Shown here one piece after another: positions 24,694 to 33,863 of a DNA stretch of 64,000 bases (position 1 is its first letter; every line of letters begins with the position of its first letter). The DNA comes from Granulicella aggregans. GTDB taxonomy: Bacteria; Acidobacteriota; Terriglobia; Terriglobales; Acidobacteriaceae. The notes below the pieces were generated by a model. It ran no database searches. It was not told the origin of the DNA and was given only the letters and a program-made list of their open reading frames with translations. The DNA lies in assembly GCF_025685565.1 (NCBI RefSeq), contig NZ_JAGSYE010000001.1, forward strand, positions 744,001-808,000. The letters run 5' to 3'. Position numbers and translations under genes: made by a program.

Positions 24694-25647
24694 ATGCACA
24701 TGGTCGCAAAGCCGTCGGGCAAGATGCAGCAGGTCCTCAAGCTCTCACTCGCCGCGACCTTCTGCTACGTCGTCGCGACCTTCTACTTCGGCGTCCGCGC
24801 GCACTCGCTCGCGCTCATCTCGGAGGCCGGCCACAACGTCTCCGACATGCTTGCCATCGTGCTCTCCTACGTGGCCGTCTACTTCCAGACCCGCCCCGCA
24901 ACCGACGAGAAGACCTTCGGCTACCAGCGCGCCGGCGTCCTCGCTGCCTTCGTCAACGCCCTCACCCTGATCGTCCTCGCCGGATGGATCGCCTTCGCCG
25001 CGCTGCACCGCCTCGCGACACCCGAACCCGTTCAGCCCCGCCTGATGATGTATGTCGCAGCCGCCGGCGTCCTCATGAACGGCGTCATCGCCGGTCTGCT
25101 CTGGCGCTTCTCCGGCGACGTTAACATCCGTAGCGTCTTCCTGCACATGCTCGGCGACACCCTCTCGACCGCGGCCGTCATCGCCGGCGGCCTCGCCATC
25201 CTCTTCACCGGCATGACCTGGATCGACCCCGTCCTCTCGATGATCATCGCCGGCATGATCCTCTACAGCTCCTACGGCATCGTCCGCGAGACCCTCCACA
25301 TCCTGCTCGAAGGCACACCAAAGAACCTCCAACTCCACGAGATCCGCGACTCCATGCAGTCGGTCGAGGGCGTTTTGAACGTCCACGACCTCCACGTCTG
25401 GAGTCTGGGCTCAAGCAGCCACGCGCTCGCCAGCCACGTCACCATCGCCGAGATGCCCATGTCGGACTGCGGCCTCATCCTCGAAGGCATCAACTGCGCC
25501 CTCCGCGACCGCTTTCACATCCACCACACAACGATCCAATTCGAGACCAAGGGCTGCGAGACCACCCACGGCTGCGCCGCCCCTCCGGAGCTGGAAGTCG
25601 TAGGCGGCCACGCCCATCATCACCACGGCCACTCCCACAGCCACTAA
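24694..25647 (+). CDS. Cation diffusion facilitator (Zn/Co/Cd exporter, CzcD/ZitB type)
   Basis: A 317-residue CDF transporter with six membrane helices. The metal site is formed by EAGHNVSD in helix 2 and HMLGDTLS in helix 5. A cytoplasmic ferredoxin-like domain follows (about 210-285, VEGVLNVHDLHVWSLGSSSHALASHV). The C-terminus is His-rich (HAHHHHGHSHSH), which suits metal buffering. It should export Zn or a related divalent cation in exchange for protons. The ATG at 24694 is followed by another at 24700. A CsoR-like palindrome lies just upstream, implying metal control. Confidence 0.9.
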   Translation: MHMVAKPSGKMQQVLKLSLAATFCYVVATFYFGVRAHSLALISEAGHNVSDMLAIVLSYVAVYFQTRPATDEKTFGYQRAGVLAAFVNALTLIVLAGWIAFAALHRLATPEPVQPRLMMYVAAAGVLMNGVIAGLLWRFSGDVNIRSVFLHMLGDTLSTAAVIAGGLAILFTGMTWIDPVLSMIIAGMILYSSYGIVRETLHILLEGTPKNLQLHEIRDSMQSVEGVLNVHDLHVWSLGSSSHALASHVTIAEMPMSDCGLILEGINCALRDRFHIHHTTIQFETKGCETTHGCAAPPELEVVGGHAHHHHGHSHSH

Positions 25648-25652
25648 GCTTT

Positions 25653-25723
25653 CTTCGCGAGCAAAGCGAGCGCCACGCGAAGCCCGATACGCGTCACGAA
25701 GTGACCGCCGCCCGCGCAGGGCG
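25653..25723. repeat. Family V repeat with two hairpins
   Basis: CTTCGCG / CGCGAAG (25653-25682), then GTCAC-GAA-GTGAC and CCGCCGCCCGCGCAGGGCGC. The last part is the near reverse complement of 20566-20593. Confidence 0.6.
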
Positions 25724-25732
25724 CTCTTACTC

Positions 25733-26158
25733 TCAGACCAACTGCGCATCGAGCGTAATCTCCGCCGCCTTCAGCAGCCGCGAGATCGGGCACCCTTCCT
25801 TCGCCTTCTTCGCCAACTCGCAAAACTTCTCCTTCTCGATCCCCGGAACCCGCGCCCGCGTCACTAGGTGAATCTTCGTCACCGTCGGCCCGTCGTCGGT
25901 CTTCTCCATCGTCACCGTAGCGGTCGTCTCAAGCGACTCCGGCGGCAGTTCCACCGACGTCAACTGCCCGCTCAGCGCCATCGTGAAGCACCCCGCATGG
26001 GCCGCCGCGATCAACTCCTCCGGGTTCGTCCCCACGCCATTCTCAAACCGCGTGCCAAAGCTGTACTGCGCCTCGTGCAGCGTTCCGCTCTGCGTGGAGA
26101 GAGTGCCCTTACCCTCTTTCAAATTGCCGTGCCAGACTGCCGATGCGGTGCGATCCAT
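25733..26158 (-). CDS. osmC: OsmC family peroxiredoxin
   Basis: A 141-residue peroxidase. The two redox cysteines are Cys57 (AHAGCFTMALS) and Cys123 (EGCPISRLL), in family positions. The N-terminal SAVWHGNLKEGKG and the GTNPEELIAAAHAGC segment are typical of OsmC rather than Ohr. It reduces organic hydroperoxides in the cytoplasm, using lipoylated proteins or thiols. It is complete and stands alone, divergent from the GntR regulator. Confidence 0.9.
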   Translation of the reverse strand: MDRTASAVWHGNLKEGKGTLSTQSGTLHEAQYSFGTRFENGVGTNPEELIAAAHAGCFTMALSGQLTSVELPPESLETTATVTMEKTDDGPTVTKIHLVTRARVPGIEKEKFCELAKKAKEGCPISRLLKAAEITLDAQLV

Positions 26159-26368
26159 GTTTTTCTCCTGCTGCGTTCAGATGCCGATTTCTCTACCCGT
26201 GCGCGGGAGTAGACTGTGCGTGAGTCTACGCGCCCATTGTTACGACCTGTAGACGTTACCGCCGTGGGATTGGCTGCCGCCCATAGCCGGAATCTCCCGC
26301 CGTTTGCCCCACCGCTGTCGCAATATGCAACTTTCCGGCAAGTGTGTTGTCAAGGAGGGTACGCCACG

Positions 26369-27508
26369 ATGGACAGGAAATCATTAGGCGGGCGCATGAG
26401 ATTCTGGTTCGTGCATTCGGGAGACGTCTCCCTTCATAACCAAATCGTCACCCAGGTCTCGCTCGGCATCCTCTCCGGCGATCTGGCGGCCGGCGAGCGC
26501 CTGCCCAGCATCCGCTCCCTCGCGCAAAGATTCAAGATCCACCCCAACACCGTCAGCGCAGGCTACCGCCAGCTCGAACGCGAAAGCTGGGTCGAGTTCC
26601 GCCGTGGCAGCGGCGTCTTCGTCCGCGACACCGCGCCTAAGACCATCGCCGGCATCCGTCCCACCCTCCACCTCGACAAGCTCATCGCCAACCTCATCCA
26701 GGCCGCCAGCGCCGCCGACATGACCCGCGACGAGCTCCGCGCCCGCATCCTCGGCCACCTCGACGCCGCTCCACCCGCCCGCCTTCTCCTCATCGAGTCC
26801 GACGTGGAACTCCGCCGTATCGTCCTGCAGGAGCTCCACGAGTCCATCAAGCTCCCCTCCGGCTTCACCATCGGCTTCACCGATCTTCCCCGCCCCGGCG
26901 ACACCAAGGCCATCGCCGCCATGACCGCCCAGCTCCCCGGCTCGCTCGTCCTTGTCCTCCCCAGCAAAGCCGAAGCCCTGCGCTCCGTCCTCCCGCCCGA
27001 AGTAGCAATGCTCATCCTGCAGGTCCGTTCGATCCCGCAGCTCCTGGCACCCTGGCTCCCCGCCCCCAACAACACCCTCGTAGGAGTAGCCTCCCGCTGG
27101 CCGCCCTTCCTCGCCTTCGCCAAGATCATGCTGGTCGCCGCCGGCTTCGAAGCCGACGCGCTGCTTCTCCGTGACGCCTCGCTCTACGGCTGGACCTCCG
27201 GCCTCAATCAAGCCCGCACCGTCATCTGCGACTCCCACACCGCCACGGTCCTCCCCGCATCCATCCCCCGCATCCGCTTCAACCTCCTCGCCGAGAACTC
27301 CATAGCCGAGCTCCAGCAGATGGTGCGCGCCAGCCTCCACGCTGATCCAGACGGCAAGCTCGACTGTGACACTCCAGAAACCGTCACAGTGAAGGACTCA
27401 GGCCAGCGCGCCGCCGTGCAGACTCAGCAGCATGAGACGAACTCACGCCACCAAAATTCATGGCTCCGCCCTTCTGCTTCTAGCTCTGGCCTGGCTTACC
27501 GCAACTAG
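26369..27508 (+). CDS. GntR-family transcriptional regulator with unusual C-terminal domain
   Basis: A 379-residue regulator. The N-terminal GntR winged helix is clear (QIVTQVSLGILSGDLAAGER and LPSIRSLAQRFKIHPNTVSAGYRQL). The remaining about 270 residues do not look like the aminotransferase, FCD or UTRA domains common in the family. They have alternating beta/alpha stretches (LVLVLPSKAEALRSVLP, NTLVGVASRWPPFLAFAKIML), which suggests a periplasmic-binding-like sensor fold. AAGGAGG 10 nt upstream fixes the ATG at 26369; the upstream frame to 26216 is unlikely. Its last 77 nt overlap the next gene in another frame. The ligand is unknown. Confidence 0.8.
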   Translation: MDRKSLGGRMRFWFVHSGDVSLHNQIVTQVSLGILSGDLAAGERLPSIRSLAQRFKIHPNTVSAGYRQLERESWVEFRRGSGVFVRDTAPKTIAGIRPTLHLDKLIANLIQAASAADMTRDELRARILGHLDAAPPARLLLIESDVELRRIVLQELHESIKLPSGFTIGFTDLPRPGDTKAIAAMTAQLPGSLVLVLPSKAEALRSVLPPEVAMLILQVRSIPQLLAPWLPAPNNTLVGVASRWPPFLAFAKIMLVAAGFEADALLLRDASLYGWTSGLNQARTVICDSHTATVLPASIPRIRFNLLAENSIAELQQMVRASLHADPDGKLDCDTPETVTVKDSGQRAAVQTQQHETNSRHQNSWLRPSASSSGLAYRN

Positions 27509-28091
27509 CCTCGCTTGTATCTCCTGTTCCGCGCAGTTCTACCCGATCTATCCGCCCTTCGGCTATCCCAGGCCCTATCCCAGGCCACACGACCCTCCGC
27601 CCGAGCCGAGAGACGCGCCAGTAGAGATCGGAGGCTACGGTATGCTCGGCGGGGCCATCGAAGACGCACCGCCCCCGCACACCGGATATCCCGTCGGAGC
27701 CATCGGCCTCTACGCCCAATGGAACCGCTACGGTCTCTGCCCCGGCCTCGACCTCCGCATCCAGGGCAACGGAAGCCACCTCCACGGCTACCTGGTCGGC
27801 CCCCGCGTAGCCTATCAACCCAGAAGTGAAAAACTACGCCCCTTCCGCCTCTACGCCGAAGGCCTCTTCGGCAAAAACGAAATCAGCTACTCCCCCGACA
27901 ACGGCGGCCTCTACACCCTCCCCGCAAAGGAACACGTCGGCGTAACTCGCTCCATCGTCTTCGGCCTCGACCTCCACGTCACCGCACCCTTCGACTGGCG
28001 CGTCCTCGAGTTCTCCAAAGGAGATTTCACCGGCCTCCCCGGCTCCTACCCACAGACACTTCAAACAGGCATCCTCTTCCACTTCCCCTAG
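27432..28091 (+). CDS. Putative outer-membrane barrel protein overlapping the GntR gene
   Basis: A 219-residue protein with a signal peptide (leader ending SLACISCSAQ), a Pro-rich stretch (YPRPYPRPHDPPPEP), then beta strands with aromatic ends as in small porin-like barrels. It ends in ILFHFP. The ATG at 27432 lies 77 nt before the stop of the regulator, so the two are probably co-translated; the ribosome site is weak. Two cysteines near the signal cleavage site could also make it a lipoprotein. Function is unknown. Confidence 0.65.
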   Translation: MRRTHATKIHGSALLLLALAWLTATSLACISCSAQFYPIYPPFGYPRPYPRPHDPPPEPRDAPVEIGGYGMLGGAIEDAPPPHTGYPVGAIGLYAQWNRYGLCPGLDLRIQGNGSHLHGYLVGPRVAYQPRSEKLRPFRLYAEGLFGKNEISYSPDNGGLYTLPAKEHVGVTRSIVFGLDLHVTAPFDWRVLEFSKGDFTGLPGSYPQTLQTGILFHFP

Positions 28092-28465
28092 GCTCTGCCT
28101 ATCTCCCTTAGAGAAAGTTGAAGAAAGAGAAAGTTGAAGAACTTCGATGCCGCCTGTCCAGGAGTAGCGTGGGCTTTAGGCAGTGTCTGACGAATCGCGG
28201 TAATCCAACCGATGGCTTATGGGAGTAGCGTGGGGCTTTAGCCCCACGAACAACGTGAAATGGAAGGTTCGGGGCTTTAGCCCTGGGTTGTTCGGCTGCA
28301 AGGGAGTTTGGACCTCTTCAACAAGCTCTCAGAGCTACCAGCGGTGGTCTGACCCAGGAATGAAACTGCCGAAAACACCGACTTGCAGGGAAGTTCGCAC
28401 GCGAATCCATTAACGCCGCTCAGCCCCGCAAGCGCCGTTATCAGAGACGATGCTATCGTTCACTC
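28092..28465. other. Gap with tandem and family IV repeats
   Basis: 374 nt without a gene. It holds a 16-bp tandem duplication (28110-28125 and 28126-28141, AGAGAAAGTTGAAGAA) and three family IV elements at 28161-28180, 28221-28248 and 28271-28286. The middle one forms a perfect hairpin CGTGGGGC-TTTA-GCCCCACG. No promoter for the next gene was recognised. Confidence 0.6.
28221..28248. repeat. Family IV repeat, intact hairpin copy
   Basis: GGGAGTAGCG leads into CGTGGGGC (28229-28236), loop TTTA, GCCCCACG (28241-28248). Neighbouring copies at 28161 and 28271 are partial. Confidence 0.75.
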
Positions 28466-28954
28466 ATGCCAAAAACCAAACAGAAAGGATGGCTGAGCCG
28501 AGTCCTTTGGTTCTTTTGCAGGGTCTGGCTTGCATGTGGCCTTGCTTCGCTCGTGGCGGGTTTTGGATTTATGACTTACACGTCAATCTGGCTTTTCCGC
28601 AGCGTTCCGGAACAGGGTGTCGTCATCGATCTGATCCCGCAGAGGGATGACAATGGGAACATAAATTACTCCGCTCGTTTCAAATTCAAGGCGGGTGACG
28701 GGAAGGTTTACACCGCAACGGCGGGTGTCGCCACGAACCCTCCCAGCTTCGAGATTGGAGAAAACGTTCGCGTGCGCTATCTCCAAACCAATCCTGTTTC
28801 GGCAAAGCTATCTTACTTCTGGCAATTGTGGTTTGAACCGGTGCTCTGCGCTGGTCTCGGAGCGTTCTTCAGCGGAGCCGGATACCTCTTGCTTCGGCGC
28901 GAACGACGCGCCTCTTTGCGGTTGGGCCCAGGATCAGCGCCAAACCTAGGCTAG
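28466..28954 (+). CDS. DUF3592 domain membrane protein
   Basis: A 162-residue protein with a helix near each end (about 15-40 and 120-142) and a small beta-rich central domain (EQGVVIDLIPQRDDNGNINY, VRVRYLQTNP) that matches DUF3592. The domain probably faces the periplasm. Function is unknown. The ATG at 28466 follows a weak ribosome site. The 24097 product is similar in type but not closely related. Confidence 0.65.
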   Translation: MPKTKQKGWLSRVLWFFCRVWLACGLASLVAGFGFMTYTSIWLFRSVPEQGVVIDLIPQRDDNGNINYSARFKFKAGDGKVYTATAGVATNPPSFEIGENVRVRYLQTNPVSAKLSYFWQLWFEPVLCAGLGAFFSGAGYLLLRRERRASLRLGPGSAPNLG

Positions 28955-29153
28955 CAGTCGCCCTATTCGCGGGTTGGTGCTTCGGTGGCGGTCGGGACAT
29001 TAGATCTCTATGAAGCGATACCGATGGCGAGGTTTCGCGCACTAAAAACGGCATTTTCGGAAACGTCACCCCGCCGAACAATTCCGCAGTTCAAGACAGG
29101 ATTATCACCCATGTCAGATTCGTGTTTCGCCGACCGCCCAGGCCCAATCCCTC

Positions 29154-30296
29154 TCACGAAGGAAGCGTCGAAGAAGGAACTCGCGACGACGCAACTCGCC
29201 TCTGCCCCGAGTAGCCCGAGATCCCATTCCTCCCATTTGCCTTGACCGTATACATCGCCGTATCCGCATGTTTCAGAATCTCGTCGACCTCAAGGCCGGA
29301 GTCCGGATAGATGCACAGTCCAATGCTGACCGTGATGACCAGTTGACGATCTCCAATTTCGATCGGAGCGGAGACCGTCTCCAGGACCTTCTGGGCGCAT
29401 CGGTCAACCTCTTCCATACTCTTGAAATCGGGCAGAACGATGATGAACTCGTCTCCGCCCAGCCGTGCGACAGTGTCCGTCTCGCGAACCGAGGCGAGCA
29501 GACGCTTTGCCAACGCGGAGAGCAGAGCGTCCCCAACCGCGTGCCCCAGCGAGTCGTTGATCCCCTTGAAGTGATCGACATCGACCATCAACACCGCCAC
29601 CTTATGCTGGTCGCGGCGAGCGCGTGAGATGTCGTTGTTCAGCCGCGCGTAAAGCAGCGTCCGGTTAGGCAGCCCGGTGAGTTGATCGTAGTGCGCCAGA
29701 AAATTGACGTGGTCCGTCATCTTCTTGCGCTCGGTAAAGTCGCGGCTCGTCACAGCGACGTTGTTGCCAACCTTCAACGCCTGGACGTGGATCCAGGTAG
29801 CGTGAATCGTGTCGTCATCAATGAAGATCTCGTCGATGTAGGGAACGCCGGTGCGCACAACCTCCTTGTAGCGTTCGAGTACCCCGGACGAGACCGCGTA
29901 AGGCCGGACCTCCGAGAGCACCTTCCCTAGGAACTGTTCACGTGGCTTCCTGAGCCTGCGCTCCGCGGCGAGATTGATATAGCCGAAGCGGAAGTCGACG
30001 ATCTGCCCTGCGTCGTCGAAGATTCCTTCGAAGATGTAAAAGTCGTCGAGGTTGTTCTCCGCAACATCGCGGAAGAGATCGTCGTGATCGTCGTGCCGCG
30101 CGGAAGCGGGCGAGAATCGGCTGCTCAGCGCAAAAGAGACCGGTGCCGCGACCAAAGCGGCAAGAAGTTGAGCCAGCGCAAGATGGCGCGGAAGAACGAT
30201 GGAAGCGAAGTACTCAAGGAGAAAGAACAGAACCACCGTGAGGCTCAGTGATAGAACCATTCTTGCTTTTTTAGAACAGCGTTCTAGGAACTTCAA
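29154..30296 (-). CDS. Diguanylate cyclase with PAS-like domain
   Basis: About 380 residues. An N-terminal pair of membrane helices is followed by a PAS-like sensor domain (about 75-200; ENNLDDFYIFEGIFDD) and a GGDEF domain with intact active site RLGGDEF and an RETD inhibitory site five residues before it. It should make cyclic di-GMP from two GTP. The ATG at 30260 lacks a ribosome site. The TTG at 30296 has GAGGTGG upstream and adds a basic stretch (KFLERCSKKAR) before the first helix, so I prefer it. A palindrome TAGAAC/GTTCTA (30272-30286) lies between the two starts. Confidence 0.85.
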   Translation of the reverse strand: MKFLERCSKKARMVLSLSLTVVLFFLLEYFASIVLPRHLALAQLLAALVAAPVSFALSSRFSPASARHDDHDDLFRDVAENNLDDFYIFEGIFDDAGQIVDFRFGYINLAAERRLRKPREQFLGKVLSEVRPYAVSSGVLERYKEVVRTGVPYIDEIFIDDDTIHATWIHVQALKVGNNVAVTSRDFTERKKMTDHVNFLAHYDQLTGLPNRTLLYARLNNDISRARRDQHKVAVLMVDVDHFKGINDSLGHAVGDALLSALAKRLLASVRETDTVARLGGDEFIIVLPDFKSMEEVDRCAQKVLETVSAPIEIGDRQLVITVSIGLCIYPDSGLEVDEILKHADTAMYTVKANGRNGISGYSGQRRVASSRVPSSTLPS

Positions 30297-30518
30297 GGAA
30301 ATCCACCTCGACCGACTCCAGGGAAACTCCAAGCAGGAGGAGCTGCCTGGAATCGACGGCTTTTTCTAAAGTGTATCCGCCCTCCTGCGTTGCGGATGCT
30401 ACCTCCCTCCACCAAAAGCTGAAGATGCCCGGCAACATAGGCTTCACGGTTGTGCAACTTCGCTGCGGATAGCTAGTCACTCAGCACTGGTCTCTGCGAG
30501 CCTCTAGAATTGCTCGTT

Positions 30519-31403
30519 ATGAACAGGATGACCTTCTGCATGCGAATCAGCGCACTGTCTTTGTGCTGGGCATTCCTGACAACTGTGGGAACTCCGCACT
30601 GCTTGGGTGCCGACAAGGCCACCATTGCAACCGAGGAAATTGATCGCTCAGTCATGGCAACTCTGTCGCATCAGGGCGCAGAAAAGCCAAAAGTCATCTC
30701 TCACATCGATCTGACCCAAACCTTTGAAACAGTAACTCAATGGACGTTAGTAGTAGTCCAGGAAGGCGGGCAGCCAATCACAGAGATCGAAGATCACGGG
30801 CCGATACACGTCTGCCTCGTGAAAGCGAACAAGCCGGACTGCTCTGAGAATCTCTATCAGGATGTCGGCAAGGAACGACCACCGTTCGATACTCCGTACC
30901 ATCTCTTGACCAGTAGGGTTGTGAACGCTGGTCAGAATCAATCAAGCCCCCTTCTATTCATTCAGTTGTGCGGCGCCGAAGGGCCCAACGGAAACTGCGG
31001 AATTGCCACTGCTCTTTACCGTTATGAAAGAGAGACCGACCGCTTCATTCGCGTGTTCCAAGGGCTCACGGGTCGAAACAATAATGAAGCCACGCGCTTT
31101 GTTGAACGCGGATCCCTGCAGGGGAACGTGATCGTGAACTATCCCACTGAGAATGCGCCGTACACCTATTGGATCGAGGTATACCGGGCAGATGAATCCG
31201 GGCAGTATGTACGAGTTCTCCGCTATCGTGGGCATACAGGCTATGGAGATGGCAATCCGCTGGCCGTCGCGGACTCCGAAATGCCTGAGATATTAAGTCA
31301 CTTGGGATTTTGGAAGCCTGGAGATGCGCTGCCCGTTCCTGCCCATCTACCGAAGGGCTGCAGTCACCTTTACATGCGGCGAGGCGAAGAGTGGTGCAAG
31401 TAA
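30519..31403 (+). CDS. Secreted protein of unknown function
   Basis: A 294-residue protein with a signal peptide (hydrophobic ISALSLCWAFLTTVG, likely cut near CLGA). The mature part has several cysteines (HVCLVKANKPDC, LCGAEGPNGNCG, and near the C-terminus GCS and WCK) that probably form disulfides. The family is not recognised. The region has lower GC than the flanking lepA and cyclase genes. The ATG at 30519 or 30528 is plausible; neither has a strong ribosome site. Confidence 0.6.
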   Translation: MNRMTFCMRISALSLCWAFLTTVGTPHCLGADKATIATEEIDRSVMATLSHQGAEKPKVISHIDLTQTFETVTQWTLVVVQEGGQPITEIEDHGPIHVCLVKANKPDCSENLYQDVGKERPPFDTPYHLLTSRVVNAGQNQSSPLLFIQLCGAEGPNGNCGIATALYRYERETDRFIRVFQGLTGRNNNEATRFVERGSLQGNVIVNYPTENAPYTYWIEVYRADESGQYVRVLRYRGHTGYGDGNPLAVADSEMPEILSHLGFWKPGDALPVPAHLPKGCSHLYMRRGEEWCK

Positions 31404-31612
31404 CGGACGGATTCCCTTCACATGTTGTCATCCTCAACGTGGGAATGGCGAGGGAGTTGCTGCGAGACTTTTAAAACTTGTGACTTTGTCGTTCCCACGA
31501 AGTCGCGTTTTGGACGCAATGTACAGCCAGACCAACCCACCACGCCCCAGCCCACACAAGAACCCCACTCAACGCCGGGTGTTAACATAGACTCTGAGGC
31601 TGTCCCCCTTTC

Positions 31613-33415
31613 ATGGATCCATCGCACATACGCAACTTCGCGATCATCGCGCATATCGACCACGGCAAATCCACGCTCTCTGACCGCCTGCTTGAGCTTA
31701 CCGGCTCGCTGACCTCGCGCGAGATGCAGGCGCAAGTGCTCGACGCCATGGACCTCGAACGCGAGCGCGGCATCACCATCAAGGCCCACACCGTCCGCAT
31801 GATGTACAAGGCCCAGGACGGCGAGACCTATCAGCTCAACCTCATCGACACCCCCGGCCACGTCGACTTCTCCTACGAGGTCTCGCGGTCGCTTGCATCG
31901 TGTGAAGGCGCTCTGCTCGTCGTCGACGCCTCGCAAGGCGTCGAAGCCCAGACCCTCGCCAACGCTTATCTCGCCATCTCGAACGGCCTCGAGATCCTTC
32001 CCATCATCAACAAGATCGATCTCCCCAGCGCCGATATCGAGCGCACCAAGGAGATGATCGAAAAGACCGTCGGCCTTCCCGCCACCGACGCCATCGCGGT
32101 CTCCGCCAAGACCGGCCTCAACGTCGCGTCGATCCTCGAAGCCGTCGTCACCCTGCTGCCACCGCCGCAGGGCAACCCCGACGCTCCGCTTCAGGCGCTC
32201 ATCTTCGACTCCTGGTTCGATCCCTACAGAGGCGTCATCGTCCTCGCCCGCATCATCAACGGCAAGATGCGCAAGGGCATGAAGATCAAGCTGCTCTCGA
32301 ACGGCAAGACCTTTGACGTCGAGAGCATGGGCGTCATGACCCCCAAGCCCGTCGAGATGCTGGAGCTCACTGCCGGCGAGGTCGGCTTCTTCGTGGCCAC
32401 CATCAAGAACGTCGCCGACACCAAGGTCGGCGACACCATCACCTCGGTCGAGAACCCCTGCAACGAGATGCTCCCCGGCTTCGAGGACATCAAGTCGATG
32501 GTCTTCGCCGGCCTCTACACGGTCGATTCGCACGAGCACGCCATGCTCCGCGACGCGCTCGAAAAGCTCCGCCTCAACGACGCCAGCTTCTCCTTCGAGC
32601 CCGAATCCTCCGCCGCCCTCGGTTTCGGCTTCCGCTGCGGCTTCCTCGGCCTGCTTCATCTCGAAATCATTCAGGAGCGCCTGGAACGCGAGTTCTCGCT
32701 CGACCTCATCACCACCGCTCCCGGCGTCCGCTACAAGATCACCATGACCGACGGCACCGTCCTCGAGGTCGACAATCCCTCCCGCTGGCCCGATCCCACC
32801 GAGATCGAGACCATCGAAGAGCCCGTCATTATTGCGAAGATCCTGACGAATGAGGAGTACGTCGGCGGCATCCTGAAGCTGGTCGAAGACAAGCGCGGCA
32901 AGCAGAAGAACTTCGAGTACGTCTCCGAGACGCGCGTCCTCATCACCTACGAGCTTCCACTCAATGAAATCGTCCTCGACTTTTACGACCGCCTGAAGTC
33001 CGTCTCCCGCGGTTATGCCTCGCTCGACTACGTTCTCGCCGGTACCTGGATCTCGCCCATGGTCAAGATGGACATCCTCATCGGCGGCGACCCCGTCGAC
33101 GCGCTCGGCATCATCGTCCACCGCGACTTTGCCTACGACCGCGGCCGCGCCCTCGTCTCGAAGATGCGCGAGCTGATCCCGCGCCAGATGTTCGAGGTCG
33201 CCATCCAGGCCGCCATCGGCGCAAAGGTCATCGCCCGCGAGACCGTCACCGCCATCCGCAAGAACGTCATCGCCAAGTGCTACGGGGGCGACATCAGCCG
33301 CAAACGCAAGCTCCTCGATAAGCAGAAAGAGGGCAAAAAGCGCATGAAGCGGATCGGCAAGGTCGACATCCCGCAGGAAGCCTTCCTGGCCGTCCTCAAG
33401 GTCGGCGAAGAATAA
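31613..33415 (+). CDS. lepA: Elongation factor 4 (LepA)
   Basis: A 600-residue GTPase of standard length. G1 is AHIDHGKST (13-21), G3 is DTPGHVDF and G4 is NKIDLP, followed by domain 2, EF-G-like domains 3 and 5 ([17 protein letters not shown]), and the LepA-specific C-terminal domain with [20 protein letters not shown]. It back-translocates or remodels stalled ribosomes and is found in nearly all bacteria. A family I hairpin follows 8 nt after the stop. Confidence 0.97.
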   Translation: MDPSHIRNFAIIAHIDHGKSTLSDRLLELTGSLTSREMQAQVLDAMDLERERGITIKAHTVRMMYKAQDGETYQLNLIDTPGHVDFSYEVSRSLASCEGALLVVDASQGVEAQTLANAYLAISNGLEILPIINKIDLPSADIERTKEMIEKTVGLPATDAIAVSAKTGLNVASILEAVVTLLPPPQGNPDAPLQALIFDSWFDPYRGVIVLARIINGKMRKGMKIKLLSNGKTFDVESMGVMTPKPVEMLELTAGEVGFFVATIKNVADTKVGDTITSVENPCNEMLPGFEDIKSMVFAGLYTVDSHEHAMLRDALEKLRLNDASFSFEPESSAALGFGFRCGFLGLLHLEIIQERLEREFSLDLITTAPGVRYKITMTDGTVLEVDNPSRWPDPTEIETIEEPVIIAKILTNEEYVGGILKLVEDKRGKQKNFEYVSETRVLITYELPLNEIVLDFYDRLKSVSRGYASLDYVLAGTWISPMVKMDILIGGDPVDALGIIVHRDFAYDRGRALVSKMRELIPRQMFEVAIQAAIGAKVIARETVTAIRKNVIAKCYGGDISRKRKLLDKQKEGKKRMKRIGKVDIPQEAFLAVLKVGEE

Positions 33416-33423
33416 CCGGGTGC

Positions 33424-33456
33424 CCCATCCATGACGGCTTCATCGTCATGGGTGGG
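33424..33456. repeat. Family I hairpin repeat, variant GACG/CGTC
   Basis: A 13-bp stem CCCATCCATGACG / CGTCATGGGTGGG with one T-G wobble. It can equally be read as a 12-bp stem with the 9-nt loop GGCTTCATC. Confidence 0.85.
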
Positions 33457-33813
33457 ACGTAAACCCCATCCCTGCACGCTTTTCAATGCTGAACAAATCC
33501 GGGGGCGTCCTCCCCTCTTATGCTCAAAATCGCTGGAAGGTTGTCACGGCAAATTAACCCTGATCTGTGGAAACTGTTGACTGGCGATGAGTTAGAAGTC
33601 CTGCGGCAGACGCTTCACCAAATTGCATGAGCCTCCGGCTAAACTACACAAAAGAATACACATAAGCGAAATTGATTTAACTGTCGGCACGAGCTCTGTA
33701 GCCGTTAGCAGTCAGAATCTCTTTCCCTCAATGGGAAAATCCACATTAGTTTCCACAGCCCGGGATGCTAATTCCCCTACGCAGAATCGCATTTTTGCTA
33801 TCCCAAACGATCA

Positions 33814-33842
33814 CGACGAGGGAGCCACAGGCTCCCTCGTCG
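33814..33842 (-). terminator. Probable terminator of skp
   Basis: A perfect 13-bp stem (CGACGAGGGAGCC / GGCTCCCTCGTCG) around loop ACA, 21 nt beyond the stop of the minus-strand gene. No long T-run follows, so termination is likely but not certain. Confidence 0.6.
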
Positions 33843-33863
33843 CGGGCTTCGGAGGGTGAACGA

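Larger units (their letters stand above)
33416..33863. other. Gap between lepA and skp
   Basis: 448 nt between convergent genes. It contains a family I hairpin at 33424-33456 (CCCATCCATGACG / CGTCATGGGTGGG, loop GCTTCAT) with the GACGTAAACC tail, and the strong hairpin at 33814-33842. The A/T-rich middle (33530-33780) shows no gene, tRNA or repeat that I can recognise. Confidence 0.6.

Noticed and set aside
30272..30286. TAGAAC/GTTCTA palindrome as a LexA box
   Set aside because: Known GAAC-N4-GTTC sites have a 4-nt spacer; here it is 3 nt, and the downstream gene is a cyclase, not a DNA-damage gene.
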